From NCBI RefSeq assembly GCF_006517255.1, contig NZ_CP041185.1, positions 1,550,001-1,614,000 on the forward strand: a stretch of 64,000 nt of DNA, given 5' to 3'. Origin of the DNA: Janthinobacterium tructae (lineage in GTDB: Bacteria; Pseudomonadota; Gammaproteobacteria; Burkholderiales; Burkholderiaceae_D). This document shows positions 9,146 to 18,646 of the stretch, piece by piece (position 1 is the first letter of the stretch; every line of letters starts with the position of its first letter). A program made the position numbers and the translations under genes. The notes beneath the pieces are model-generated. The model saw only the letters and a list, made by a program, of their open reading frames with translations. It did not search any database and had not been told where the DNA came from.

Positions 9146-9240
9146 TTACTGCGGCCTTCCCTCGCAGTATCGGACGGCGAGGGATGTTATAGCCCATCAA
9201 ATCCTCAACAGAGCGCCTGCTTCTGCGCGCTAGAAGTTTC
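9146..9240 (+). repeat. Internal fragment of the TGAATCGCCAC repeat element
   Basis: The stretch GGCCTTCCCTCGC, then CGAGGGATG and CAGAGCGCCTGCTTCTGC matches, in order and spacing, the inner part of the copies at 34779, 42409 and 50946. Neither terminal inverted repeat is present. Same orientation as the other copies. Confidence 0.55.
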
Positions 9241-9371
9241 CGACGATTGATTCTTGATTACGAGCAGCACGTTGACGTATCAGAGAATACGATTTACTTG
9301 GCAATGGGTTCGCTGCTAGTGCATCGTCGACATATCCGCTAAGTTATAAATTGTCTGTAAGACCACGATTT

Positions 9372-9464
9372 TCAGCGCGGGAATTTATACGGTACCAACA
9401 GGCCCTTGCCGCCCGGTGGCGTCAATAGTATCTCGTCACCCGGCAGCACCTCTTCATACATCAT
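9372..9464 (-). CDS. Possible 30-residue ORF or gene remnant
   Basis: The minus strand encodes MMYEEVLPGDEILLTPPGGK followed by GLLVPYKFPR and a stop. The frame stays open a little upstream without another start. The peptide has a protein-like composition (PGDEILLTPPGG), so it is either a very small gene or the 3' end of a lost gene. No ribosome binding site is evident. Confidence 0.3.
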   Translation of the reverse strand: MMYEEVLPGDEILLTPPGGKGLLVPYKFPR

Positions 9465-9610
9465 TTCGGTTCTATTGGCGGCCAGAAATAGACAGAAGCA
9501 ATATCATTGCATAGTCAGCCCCCTAATACAGTCAAGCTTCATGTTCTCACGCAAAGTTACTCGTCCTGTAGAGAGTTAGGATGAGGCCAATCATGTCCTG
9601 AAAGTGAAAA

Positions 9611-9898
9611 ATGAGAAGGCTGTGCTCGCTTATGTTTATCATCCTGACATCGGGATGCGCGGCCAGCGGGGATCTCGCATTGGATAATTTGGTTGGTCAG
9701 AACAGCTTTACTGTCGCCGAACACTACGGCACGCCCGGCAGCTATCGACATGAGGATGACCTTTTGCAGCTCAACTATGGGAGCCAGGCTGCCGGTTGCA
9801 GGATCATGGTGTTGGTGGACCAGGCGCAGCGGGTCGTGGGCTGGGCCAGCATTGGAGCAAGGTGCGCGAAGCTATCGGACAAGCCGAGCATGCCTTGA
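9611..9898 (+). CDS. Small outer-membrane lipoprotein
   Basis: 95 residues. MRRLCSLMFIILTSGCAASG is a lipoprotein signal with lipobox LTSGC, so cleavage and lipidation at Cys16 are expected. The mature part (NSFTVAEHYGTPGSYRHEDD, LLQLNY, CRIMVLVD) looks like small SmpA/BamE-type domains in which a G.P motif is followed by paired strands; this resemblance is only loose. Confidence 0.6.
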   Translation: MRRLCSLMFIILTSGCAASGDLALDNLVGQNSFTVAEHYGTPGSYRHEDDLLQLNYGSQAAGCRIMVLVDQAQRVVGWASIGARCAKLSDKPSMP

Positions 9899-9978
9899 TT
9901 TACCCTGGTCCAGGACCGTTATCGCTGGAAGATCTTAATCCAGTTTTGTTACCTGAAGGTTTTCAACACCATTGGCTA

Positions 9979-10494
9979 ATGGAAGACCTACAGATGTCCC
10001 TCGCATCCGCCAAGATGTCCATTGAGTCGACGCTAAAAATTCTCACGATGATTGGCACAATCGTTGCGTTCTGCTGGGGAGCATATCAATTTACCATCAC
10101 ACAGCGTGGCCAAGCTGAAACACGGCGGATCGAGGCGACCAGGCCATTTCTCGACAGACAATTGAAGCTCTATACCGATGCCACTCAGGCTACAGCCACG
10201 ATGGCGACATCGGCATCGCAGGACGAGATCGCGGCTGCAAGAAGCAAATTCTTTCTACTGTTCTGGGGCGAATTGGTCAAGGTGGAGGACCGTAACGTCG
10301 AATCCGCTATGGTCGAATTTAGGAACGCGCTTAACGCAGGCAAAGAAGGGCCAGAACTCGAGCAATTATCACTCACACTTGCTCGATCATGCCGCAATTC
10401 ACTAGCCAAATCCTGGGGTGTAAAGCAATGGCAGGACCCGCACTCCCCCTTAGAACAACAAAAACACAGTAACCCTAGTACGATACATCCATGA
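9979..10494 (+). CDS. Hypothetical single-pass membrane protein with coiled region
   Basis: 172 residues from ATG 9979. The open frame reaches back to 9796, overlapping the lipoprotein gene, but residues before MEDLQMSLASAKMS look non-coding. One transmembrane helix (ILTMIGTIVAFCWGAYQFTI) is followed by a charged helical domain (RGQAETRRIEATRPFLDRQL, then DATQATATMATSASQDEIAA). This layout is common in small inner-membrane proteins of unknown role. Probably co-transcribed with the lipoprotein gene upstream. Confidence 0.55.
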   Translation: MEDLQMSLASAKMSIESTLKILTMIGTIVAFCWGAYQFTITQRGQAETRRIEATRPFLDRQLKLYTDATQATATMATSASQDEIAAARSKFFLLFWGELVKVEDRNVESAMVEFRNALNAGKEGPELEQLSLTLARSCRNSLAKSWGVKQWQDPHSPLEQQKHSNPSTIHP

Positions 10495-10639
10495 GAGTTC
10501 AGGCACTAACTCAGTGGCACATGCTGCCTCATCCTAGTCCGGTCATGGTCCGGGAAATCGGGTTACCACACATGAGTTTTTAATAGCTAAAAGTGCTGCG
10601 ATTGAACCAACTGCGCAGGTACAAAAAATTTACCCATCA

Positions 10640-10846
10640 TTATTCTTCGTCGTCGAATGGCAGGGTCTGACCAGCCGCCAACTCGGCTAGCAGGTGCGCG
10701 CGCTTCCGGTTCAAGTTACGAACATCTTCATGACGGCAACGGCCTAGCTCGAAGTCAATTTGTTTGATCCCTTCCTCGATTGCTGCTTGGTGTTCTTCCG
10801 TCAGGATCGTACCGGGGCCATTGTCTTGGTCAAAATGTACTGTCAT
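10640..10846 (-). CDS. Small acidic hypothetical protein (68 aa)
   Basis: The sequence MTVHFDQDNGPGTILTEEHQ, with a helical middle and a C-terminal TLPFDDEE, is fully soluble. An AAGGAAAAG ribosome binding site precedes ATG 10846. Length and charge pattern fit a small two-helix protein; no family recognised. Confidence 0.5.
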   Translation of the reverse strand: MTVHFDQDNGPGTILTEEHQAAIEEGIKQIDFELGRCRHEDVRNLNRKRAHLLAELAAGQTLPFDDEE

Positions 10847-11420
10847 GTCTTTTCCTTGCGCTGACGGCCGGCCAGCATGCGGGCGCTCAGGGCGCGTTTT
10901 CCTTTACGCCCTATTGCATGTTGTCGACCATGCCCCCCGAAACCGTGTCGATAAAGGTTCTGTCCTGAAATGTCAATCCTGAACATGGTGCCGAATCGCT
11001 AGTCGTTTTTTTAGTGTATCACCGCATGCTTCCTCACGTCCTCTGAAAAACCCTTCACGACGGTTCTCAAAACCCTCAGGGCATTTTCAAAAAGCACTAC
11101 TGCAGCGATCACTGGTAAGCGTGCACATGCCCGCCGCTTCGGCTATGGCCAGGCTGCCGACATGCAGTGCACCCAAGTGCTGCAACTGGCGGACTCATAG
11201 TCGTCGGCGACACGGTGCTTCGCCTGCGATAAAAATTCCCAAAGTCATGACTGTGCCTGGGACAGACATGGCGAAAGGAATGGTGTGAGCCTCCAATAAG
11301 ACATACGCACAAAAATGTGCCCAGAATGAAGCTTCTCTATTGACTCTTTTGCATCATTGCAACTATTAGTTTCAATTCAAGAAATTCATGGACCTTGCAG
11401 TTTTTGACGCCCTCAGCATA
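10847..11420. other. Intergenic region, nothing recognised
   Basis: About 570 bp between a small minus-strand gene and the SOS operator. Short frames on both strands have no family signal and no ribosome binding sites. The right part is AT-rich and should carry the imuA promoter. Confidence 0.45.
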
Positions 11421-11440
11421 TACTGTGTTTATATACAGTA
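11421..11440 (+). promoter_or_regulatory. LexA operator (SOS box) upstream of imuA
   Basis: The 20 bp TACTGTGTTTATATACAGTA is a perfect palindrome at its arms and fits the CTG-N10-CAG LexA box. It lies 36 bp before the imuA start, where it would block the promoter until SOS induction. Known for this family: imuA-imuB-dnaE2 cassettes are LexA-regulated. Confidence 0.9.
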
Positions 11441-11476
11441 ATTTTGAGAACGATCAACGACCTCTAGCCAGACGCC

Positions 11477-12220
11477 ATGCTTTCACCCTCCCTTCAACAT
11501 AGCAGCCCTATCACACTGGCCAATAGCGCCCTGCTGCGTGACGTCTGGCGGGCAAGTGAACTGAGTCGAGGTACAACCAGCACGGTTACTACCGGTCATA
11601 GCATCTTGGATCGTGAGCTTCCTGGCAACGGTTGGCCGCAATCGACCTTCACAGAGTTGCTAGTTCAGCAAGCGGGTATCGGGGAAATGCACTTGTTGCG
11701 GCCAGCGCTGGCACAACTGTCGCAACAACGTCGGATCGCCCTGGTGCAGCCGCCGTACTTGCCCAACTCCGCTGCCTGCAAATTCATGGACCTGAGCTGC
11801 CCGAACCTGCTCTGGATACGTGCCCCCAGCACCGCCGATGCTCTCTGGTCCACCGAGCAGATCCTGCGCAACGGCAGTTGCGGTGCGGTATTGCTGTGGC
11901 AGACGAATATTCGCGACGAAGCACTGCGGCGCCTCAATCTGGCGGCGCAGACAACCGAAACGTTCTTCTGGCTGGTCCGGCCGATGAGCGCAGCGGCCGA
12001 TGCTTCACCGGCGCCATTGCGCCTGGCTTTGCGCCCCGCCGCCGGCGGTATTTCCACTCACATCATTAAACGGCGTGGCCCACATCATGAGGCGCCACTC
12101 TTTATCCCGCTGGCTGACATGCCGGCACGTCAACGATTTTTGGACGATCAAAATGCGGTTCTGGTTCAGCGTACACCTCCCACTGTTGCCTCTCGAATGC
12201 CTCAGGCCGCGCTGGTGTGA
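11477..12220 (+). CDS. imuA: Translesion synthesis-associated protein ImuA
   Basis: 247 residues, RecA/SulA-related. Seen: the N-terminal VWRASELSRGTTSTVTTGHS, ILDRELPGNGWPQSTFTELL typical of ImuA, and a RecA-like core without an intact Walker A. ImuA is required for SOS mutagenesis together with ImuB and DnaE2, probably acting on RecA filaments or at the replisome. It overlaps the imuB start by 68 bp and stands behind a LexA box, so the three genes form one SOS operon. Confidence 0.92.
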   Translation: MLSPSLQHSSPITLANSALLRDVWRASELSRGTTSTVTTGHSILDRELPGNGWPQSTFTELLVQQAGIGEMHLLRPALAQLSQQRRIALVQPPYLPNSAACKFMDLSCPNLLWIRAPSTADALWSTEQILRNGSCGAVLLWQTNIRDEALRRLNLAAQTTETFFWLVRPMSAAADASPAPLRLALRPAAGGISTHIIKRRGPHHEAPLFIPLADMPARQRFLDDQNAVLVQRTPPTVASRMPQAALV

Positions 12221-13622
12221 GCCGGGGCCGTATGCGGTGGTCGAGAAAGGCCGCATCATCGCGGTCTCGCAGCACGCCTTTGCCGAAGGCGTGCGTGTCG
12301 GCATGCGCCCCGGCGGTGTAGCGGCCGTCTCGCCGGATACCGTGATCCTGGAGCGCAGCCTTGAGCGCGAACAGATTGCCAGCAATGCCATCGCGCTCGC
12401 CCTCCTCCAGTTCACTCCGGAAGTGGCGCATGCCGGCGACTTCAGCCTGCTGCTGGACGTGACCGCCAGCTTGCGCCTATTTAACGGGCGAGCCGCTATC
12501 AGCCGGCGCATTCGCGCTGCCCTACAAGCGCTTGGGGTGACCTCGCAGCTCGGCACGGCGCCAACGGCCATGGGGGCCTGGCTGCTGTCGCGCTGGCAGC
12601 CGGCCAAACGCCAGATCATTCTGCGGCGCACCGTGCACATGCGCTCACTGGAGCGCCAGCTCGACCGCATGCCCTGCGCCTATCTGCCCAGCACGGCGAA
12701 TCACCTGGAGTGGCTAACGGATATTGGCGCGGATCATCTGGCGGCACTCCGGCGCCTGCCCCGCCCGGGCATCCAGCGCAGGATGAACAAGCACGTGCTC
12801 GATGAGCTCGACCGTGCCTATGGGCTCGCTCCTGAATTGTTTGAATGGATCGCCATTCCCGAAACTTTTTCAGCGCGCATCGAAACCTTTGACCGGATCG
12901 AACACGCCGATGCCCTGCTGGACGGCGCCACTGGCCTGCTGCAGCAATTTGTCGGATGGTTGGTCGCGCGTCAGCAGGCCGTGAGTGTTTTTGTTCTGCT
13001 GCTGGAGCACGAACGCGGCAAGACTGCGACCCCGCCCACGCCGATCGAGATCGGATTGGCAGAGCCGACCTGGCGCGATGAACATCTGATTCGGCTACTA
13101 AAGGAGCGCCTGGCGCGCACGGAACTGGTTGCCCCGGTCATCGCCCTGCGCCTGGAGGCGCGCCTTCTCACGGCGATGGCGCCCCCGACACAAGACCTGT
13201 TTCCCGAGCCGGGCGGCAGTCCCGCCGACTACAGGCGCCTACTGGAATTACTCAGTGCCCGTCTTGGCAGCGACAACGTCCTCTCGCCTGTCGAGCATCA
13301 CGACCATCGGCCGGAGGAAAGCAATGCCTGGGCTTCCGCCACCGAGAAGCGCAAGGCGGTCAACGCCGAAGATGAGGCTTTTGAGCGCCCGTTCTGGCTG
13401 CTACCTAAACCTATCCCGCTGCTGCTGCGCGGCGAACGTCCCTTCTATGGTTCCCCCCTAAAAATGCTCAAGGGGCCGGAACGCATTGAGGCCGGCTGGT
13501 GGAACGATCAAATCGCGGCCCGCGACTATTACATCGCGCAAGGAAGCGATGCGACTTGCTACTGGATCTACCTGGAGCGCGTCGTTGACGGCCGCTGGTA
13601 TCTGCACGGGATGTTCGGCTGA
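12153..13622 (+). CDS. imuB: Y-family polymerase-like protein ImuB
   Basis: 489 residues from ATG 12153, chosen because MRFWFSVHLPLLPLE is the usual ImuB opening; the upstream part of the frame overlaps imuA and is not family-like. ImuB has the Y-family fold but lacks polymerase activity and works as the hub that binds the beta clamp, ImuA and DnaE2. Seen: ARG-type finger region VVEKGRIIAVSQHAFAEGVR, a little-finger region and a long C-terminal tail. The stop is 2 bp before dnaE2. Confidence 0.92.
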   Translation: MRFWFSVHLPLLPLECLRPRWCEPGPYAVVEKGRIIAVSQHAFAEGVRVGMRPGGVAAVSPDTVILERSLEREQIASNAIALALLQFTPEVAHAGDFSLLLDVTASLRLFNGRAAISRRIRAALQALGVTSQLGTAPTAMGAWLLSRWQPAKRQIILRRTVHMRSLERQLDRMPCAYLPSTANHLEWLTDIGADHLAALRRLPRPGIQRRMNKHVLDELDRAYGLAPELFEWIAIPETFSARIETFDRIEHADALLDGATGLLQQFVGWLVARQQAVSVFVLLLEHERGKTATPPTPIEIGLAEPTWRDEHLIRLLKERLARTELVAPVIALRLEARLLTAMAPPTQDLFPEPGGSPADYRRLLELLSARLGSDNVLSPVEHHDHRPEESNAWASATEKRKAVNAEDEAFERPFWLLPKPIPLLLRGERPFYGSPLKMLKGPERIEAGWWNDQIAARDYYIAQGSDATCYWIYLERVVDGRWYLHGMFG

Positions 13623-13624
13623 TC

Positions 13625-16600
13625 ATGGACCAGCCGCCAATTTCCACGCTGCCGGACTATGCCGAGCTGCAGTGCATGAGTCATTACTCCTTTCTGCACG
13701 GCGCCTCTCCGCCCGATCAATTGGTGGCGCGCGCGGCGCAGCTGGGCTACGAGGCCGTCGCCATGGCCGACGAATGTTCCCTGGCCGGCGTGGTCAAGGC
13801 GCATGTGGCCGCGCGGGAGTGGAACATTCATCTCATCATTGGCAGCCAGATGAGGGTGACACCGGAGGACGGCACCCCGCCCTTCACTGTGCTGGTCCTG
13901 GCCATGGATCGCGACGGCTACGGCAACCTGAGCGAACTCATTACCGCTGCGCGCACGCGCGCCGACAAGGGAAGTTACCTAGTCTGGCCACGCGACATCG
14001 CCAACCCCACCGCCCCTCTCGCCCATATAAAAGGGCTGCCGGGCTGCCAACTCATCCTGTGCCCCAAATATAACGCCCCCTATGAAGAGATCGAGCGGCA
14101 AGCCGAATGGCTGGTGCGCAGCGCACCGGGCCGCGCGCGCGTCGCTTTGACGTTGCACCACCGCGCGCAGGATGATCGGCACCGCGCCATGGTCGAAGCC
14201 ATCGGCGCCGAATTCAGCCTGCCGGTGGTGGCCACGGGCGACGTCGTCATGCACCTGCGCTCGATGAAAATCATCCAGGACACCATGACCGCGATTCGTC
14301 TGAATACGCCGGTGGCGCAGTGCGGCTATCAACTGGCCTCGAATGCCGAAGCGCATCTGCGCTCGCGCCTACGGCTGGGCAACCTGTATCCGCGAGATGC
14401 CCTGGATGAAACCCTGCGCGTGGCCCAGCGCTGCACCTTCTCGCTTGATGAACTGCGCTATGAATATCCAGGCGAGATTGTGCCTGAGGGACAGACCCCG
14501 GCCAGCTACCTGCGCGAACAGGCGTATATCGGCGCGCACTGGCGCTACCCGCACGCTATACCCGACAACGTGCAGGCGCAGCTCGAATATGAGCTGGAAC
14601 TGATCGGCGACATGCAGTATGAACCGTATTTTTTGACGGTATTTGACATCGTGCGCTTCGCCCGCTCGCAAAAAATCCTCTGCCAGGGGCGCGGATCGGC
14701 GGCCAATTCGGCGGTGTGCTACTGCCTCGGCATCACCGAAGTCGATCCCTCGCGCGGCACCCTCCTCTTCGAGCGCTTTATCTCGCGCGAGCGCGATGAA
14801 CCGCCCGACATCGATGTCGACTTCGAGCACCAGCGCCGCGAGGAGGTGATCCAGTACATCTACCGCAAGTATGGGCGCATGCGGGCCGCCCTGACTGCCG
14901 TCGTCATTTCCTATCGCCCGCGCAGTGTCCTGCGCGATGTGGGGCGCGCGCTGGGCGTGGATCTATCGGTGGTCGACAAGGTGGCCAAGGCCTCACATAG
15001 CTGGGGTGGACGTGCCGACCTGCAGCAGCGGCTCATTACCTGCGGACTCGATCCAAACTCCCCCATCGCCGAGAAATGGGCGGCAATTGCCGAGCGCCTG
15101 ATGCGTTTCCCGCGTCATCTGTCCCAGCATCCGGGCGGCTTCGTCATTTCACGCGGCCCCCTCTCCCGCCTGGTGCCGATTGAAAACGCCGCCATGCCCG
15201 AGCGCACCGTGATTCAATGGGACAAGGATGACATCGATGAGCTGGGTCTCCTGAAAATCGACATCCTGGCGCTCGGCATGCTGTCGTGTATCGCCCGCAC
15301 CCTCGCCTTGATCTCGGAGCAGCGTGGCGAGCGTTTTGAACTGGGCGATATTCCCCATGAGGATGCCGCCACTTATCAGATGATTTCCAAAGCGGACACC
15401 GTCGGCGTGTTTCAGATCGAATCGCGGGCGCAGATGTCGATGCTGCCGCGCATGCAGCCACGCGAATTCTATGATCTGGTCATCGAGGTGGCCATCATCC
15501 GGCCAGGCCCGATCCAGGGCGGCATGATCAATCCGTATTTGCGCCGGCGCCAGGGACTGGAAGCAGTCACCTATCCGAGTCCCGAGATCGAGGCGGTGCT
15601 GCGGCGCACGCTCGGGGTACCGATCTTTCAGGAGCAGGTCATGTCGATCGCCATGACGGCGGCGGGATTTACGGCCGGTGAAGCCGACCGCCTGCGCCGC
15701 GCCATGGCTGCATGGAAAAGAAAAGGTGGCCTGGAACAGTTCGAAGACCAGCTCATGAGCGGCATGGCCGAGCGTGGCTACAGCCTCGAGTTTGCCACCT
15801 CCATTGTTGGCCAGATACGCGGCTTTGCCGAATACGGTTTTCCGGAATCCCATGCGCACAGCTTTGCCCTGCTGGCCTATGCCAGCAGCTGGCTCAAGTG
15901 CCATCATCCCGCCGAGTTTCTGGCCGCCCTGCTCAACAGCCAGCCCATGGGTTTTTATAGCTGCTCCTCTCTGGTGCAGGACGCGCGCCGGCATGACGTC
16001 GAGGTAAGACCCGTCGATGTCTGTACGAGCGGATGGGAAGCATCCCTGGAGCCGATGGCGGACGGCAGACTGGCAGTACGCCTCGGCTTAAATAATATCA
16101 ATGGGATGGTGAGAGAGGCGGCGTGGCGCATCGAAGAAGCTCGGGCAGCAGCACCATTCAAGAACACACGCGATGTTGCCATGCGCGCGCAACTCGATGC
16201 GGGGGATATGAAGGCGCTGGCGTCGGCCAATGCCCTGGTAACGCTGACGGGCAACCGGCGCATGGCCATGTGGGATGCTGCGGCGAGCGTGCCGGAGCGG
16301 GATTTGATGCGCGCAACGACCATTGCCGAACCCGTGCTGGAGCTGGCGCCGCCCACGGAAGCCGATGACATCGTGGCGGACTACCGGCATCTCGGCCTGA
16401 CACTGGGCCGTCATCCGCTCGCTCTTTTGCGTGAACGGCTCAATAAAATGCGCTTTGTGCCGTCGGATATCCTGAACACCTTCAGCGATGGCCAGCTGGC
16501 CAGGGGCTGCGGCATAGTCACTGTAAGGCAACGGCCGGAGACGGCCAAGGGTGTGATCTTCCTCACCCTGGAAGATGAATTTGGCACCATCAACATCATC

Positions 16601-16774
16601 GTCTGGCCCACGCTGGTGGAAAAGCAACGCGCCGAACTGATGAATGCCTCCCTCTTGGGGGTGTACGGCATCTGGCAATCAAAGAGTGGCGTGCGCAACT
16701 TGATCGCCAAGCGGCTGGTCGATTGCTCGCATCTGCTCGGTCAGCTTGATACGAGGAGCAGGAACTTTCACTAA
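13625..16774 (+). CDS. dnaE2: Error-prone DNA polymerase III alpha subunit DnaE2 (ImuC)
   Basis: 1049 residues, the normal length for DnaE2. Domains in order: PHP domain (CMSHYSFLHGASPPDQLV at about 17-35), polymerase palm with catalytic aspartates in PPDIDVDFEH (about 394-403) and WDKDDIDELGLLKID (about 531-545), helix-hairpin-helix region, and a C-terminal OB fold (GVIFLTLEDEFGTINI). It performs lesion bypass in SOS-induced cells as part of the ImuA-ImuB-DnaE2 mutasome. Start 2 bp after imuB. Confidence 0.95.
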   Translation: MDQPPISTLPDYAELQCMSHYSFLHGASPPDQLVARAAQLGYEAVAMADECSLAGVVKAHVAAREWNIHLIIGSQMRVTPEDGTPPFTVLVLAMDRDGYGNLSELITAARTRADKGSYLVWPRDIANPTAPLAHIKGLPGCQLILCPKYNAPYEEIERQAEWLVRSAPGRARVALTLHHRAQDDRHRAMVEAIGAEFSLPVVATGDVVMHLRSMKIIQDTMTAIRLNTPVAQCGYQLASNAEAHLRSRLRLGNLYPRDALDETLRVAQRCTFSLDELRYEYPGEIVPEGQTPASYLREQAYIGAHWRYPHAIPDNVQAQLEYELELIGDMQYEPYFLTVFDIVRFARSQKILCQGRGSAANSAVCYCLGITEVDPSRGTLLFERFISRERDEPPDIDVDFEHQRREEVIQYIYRKYGRMRAALTAVVISYRPRSVLRDVGRALGVDLSVVDKVAKASHSWGGRADLQQRLITCGLDPNSPIAEKWAAIAERLMRFPRHLSQHPGGFVISRGPLSRLVPIENAAMPERTVIQWDKDDIDELGLLKIDILALGMLSCIARTLALISEQRGERFELGDIPHEDAATYQMISKADTVGVFQIESRAQMSMLPRMQPREFYDLVIEVAIIRPGPIQGGMINPYLRRRQGLEAVTYPSPEIEAVLRRTLGVPIFQEQVMSIAMTAAGFTAGEADRLRRAMAAWKRKGGLEQFEDQLMSGMAERGYSLEFATSIVGQIRGFAEYGFPESHAHSFALLAYASSWLKCHHPAEFLAALLNSQPMGFYSCSSLVQDARRHDVEVRPVDVCTSGWEASLEPMADGRLAVRLGLNNINGMVREAAWRIEEARAAAPFKNTRDVAMRAQLDAGDMKALASANALVTLTGNRRMAMWDAAASVPERDLMRATTIAEPVLELAPPTEADDIVADYRHLGLTLGRHPLALLRERLNKMRFVPSDILNTFSDGQLARGCGIVTVRQRPETAKGVIFLTLEDEFGTINIIVWPTLVEKQRAELMNASLLGVYGIWQSKSGVRNLIAKRLVDCSHLLGQLDTRSRNFH

Positions 16775-16991
16775 CGAGTGTCCTTTCGCAATTAATGATG
16801 GCAACAAAGTGCCTGCAGCAATCGTAGCGATTCAATCCGCATCCTCTGCCTGCGACAGTGAGCAGCCAATTCAAAGCATATTTCCCGGCCACGGACACGT
16901 GCAGTTTGCCAACCGGTATCCCTGGCGGTCACGTCTTAGACTGTGAAGCATGCGTGCAGGGATCTGGGCCGGCATGAGAACAAGGCTCCGG

Positions 16992-18167
16992 TCAGCCAAG
17001 ATTGGCCAAATTGCGAGTGAGATAGTCATTAAACATCGGAACAGTGAATGCGATGTCTCCGTGAGACGGGCTGTAGATCATTCCTTTGCTTATTATCTGG
17101 GCACGGCGCGGCCCTAGGCTTTGCGAGGATTCACCGAGCGCGTCGGCCACATCTGAAGAACGGTATGGCCCGTTCCCTAACCTTGCCATAGCAATGACAT
17201 ACTCGCGCTCTTTCGGCGTTAATCGATCGAAACGCACCTTGAAAAAACCTTCATCCAGACGCTTCAGGGTGGTTGCTTCTGCCTGTCTTGCGTCATGAAG
17301 GGTGATCGTATCCCCGACGGCAAGGTTCCAGGATTGGTGGCCCCATTCCTGTAAAAAGTAAGGGTAGCCTTTGGTTTTAAGGAATATTTCGGTTAGAGCC
17401 CCCTCATCGATAACGGCACCTTCTTCATTTACAGGTTGCCGGATGGCTGCCTTGGCATCGACTTCAGACAGGGCACCGACCTCTGGGAAGTGGAATAATC
17501 TCTCTGCATAGGATTTGGCTTCGCCAGATAATGCTGCTACTTGGGGTAATCCGGCACCGAAAAACAAGACGGGGAGCTCACTCTGGTTGATCTTGTGGAG
17601 CGAAACGATGAGAGCTGCCAGATCCTTCTGGCTAAGGTACTGGAGCTCGTCAATGAGGAGCGTCCAAGCCTTTCCTGCGGCTTTTGCAGCTTCGCCAATA
17701 CGTACGAACAACTCAGGAAGATCGTTCTCCAGGTCGCCACTGTCTGCTACTCCTACTTCGGGATCGACGGAGATTGACATGTCTCCGTATTCAAAATTGA
17801 ACACAGCGGCAAAGGATCGTAGCGCACGCAGTGCCTCGTATGCTTTGCCTTTAGCATTGTCGATAAGAGAGAGCTTGCGTAGCACCTGATGTACACGCGG
17901 CAAAAGCAATTCTCCTAGCGGCTTACTTTCCGGCGCTTCGATGCTGGAAGTTAGATGGCCGCGCTCGTTGGCCATGGTCTCAACAGCATTCAGAAGTACG
18001 GTTTTACCTACACCACGAAGGCCCAGGAACACTTGAGATCGGCTAGGTCTTCCAAGCAAGGCTCGATCAATAGCCACGCGCGCATCATTGATAATCGCCT
18101 GTCGCCCTGCGAGTTCCGGTGGGCGGCTACCTGCGCCGGGTGCGAAAGGGTTTTTTACGGGGTCCAT
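16992..18167 (-). CDS. AAA ATPase with C-terminal winged helix, ORC/Cdc6-like
   Basis: 391 residues. Walker A is GLRGVGKT (about 49-56), Walker B TLLIDELQ (about 170-177), followed by a sensor region (ELPVLFFGAGLPQ) and a C-terminal winged-helix domain (DRLTPKEREYVIAMARLG to GMIYSPSHGDIAFTVPMF). This matches stand-alone AAA_16-type ATPases used in transposition, plasmid or defence contexts; the natural partner is not visible. Upstream lie AT-rich sequence and a gene remnant. Specific role unknown. Confidence 0.75.
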   Translation of the reverse strand: MDPVKNPFAPGAGSRPPELAGRQAIINDARVAIDRALLGRPSRSQVFLGLRGVGKTVLLNAVETMANERGHLTSSIEAPESKPLGELLLPRVHQVLRKLSLIDNAKGKAYEALRALRSFAAVFNFEYGDMSISVDPEVGVADSGDLENDLPELFVRIGEAAKAAGKAWTLLIDELQYLSQKDLAALIVSLHKINQSELPVLFFGAGLPQVAALSGEAKSYAERLFHFPEVGALSEVDAKAAIRQPVNEEGAVIDEGALTEIFLKTKGYPYFLQEWGHQSWNLAVGDTITLHDARQAEATTLKRLDEGFFKVRFDRLTPKEREYVIAMARLGNGPYRSSDVADALGESSQSLGPRRAQIISKGMIYSPSHGDIAFTVPMFNDYLTRNLANLG

Positions 18168-18224
18168 GCAACCTCCATTGATAGGAAATTCTAGTAAAGT
18201 ATAAGGTCTTCACGTTATACATAC

Positions 18225-18432
18225 TTATACTTTAGTAGATTTTGTTAGACTTCTATCCTTGTAGAAAGTTCCAGCGGGCTTCTTTTTTCCACCGGTACGG
18301 ATTAGCCTTATTCGGCCATAAGCGATGGCGAAGATGTCATATCCGACTGATGCAGCCGCAGCCGCAGCGAGCTTGTGTTGCAGGTTCACGTCTTGGAGGT
18401 TGATAACGATGACGTCGTCAACGTCTACATGG
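18225..18432 (-). pseudogene. 5'-truncated gene fragment cut by a repeat element
   Basis: The minus-strand frame ends VDVDDVIVINLQDVNLQHKL, then a run of alanines, SVGYDIFAIAYGRIRLIRTG and a lysine-rich tail. There is no start codon before the frame runs into the left end of the repeat at 18433, so the 5' end of this gene was lost. The peptide has a real-protein character but was not recognised. Confidence 0.45.
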
Positions 18433-18600
18433 TGAATCGCCACTGCTAGTTTAGCCAGTCCTGATCCATAGTTCTTGAAAGATGAAAAGCCGATGGATCG
18501 TGTTGGGCCTGGGTGTCCTGCCAGACTCCTGGTGTGCGATCTCATGGCTGCCTGATCCAGCGATGAGATCGGGTCTTCCCTACCCCTGGCGATCCCTTGA
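18433..18600 (+). repeat. TGAATCGCCAC repeat element, left-end partial copy
   Basis: Starts with TGAATCGCCACTGCTAG, followed by GATCCAT...ATGGATC and GATCTCATGG...GATGAGATC inverted motifs in the same order as in the full copy at 34779. The right end is absent. Plus orientation. Confidence 0.75.
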
Positions 18601-18646
18601 CACGTTGCAAGACAGTGCCGCCAATCCATAAGCGAGAAAGATAATC

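Noticed and set aside
15149..15994. 281-codon minus-strand frame inside dnaE2
   Set aside because: Shadow of the GC-rich dnaE2 gene.
18433..18629. Minus-strand frames reading through the repeat (peptides with SFKNHGSGESKL)
   Set aside because: The same peptide appears wherever the repeat occurs; it is translation of a non-coding element, with stops and frameshifts between copies.
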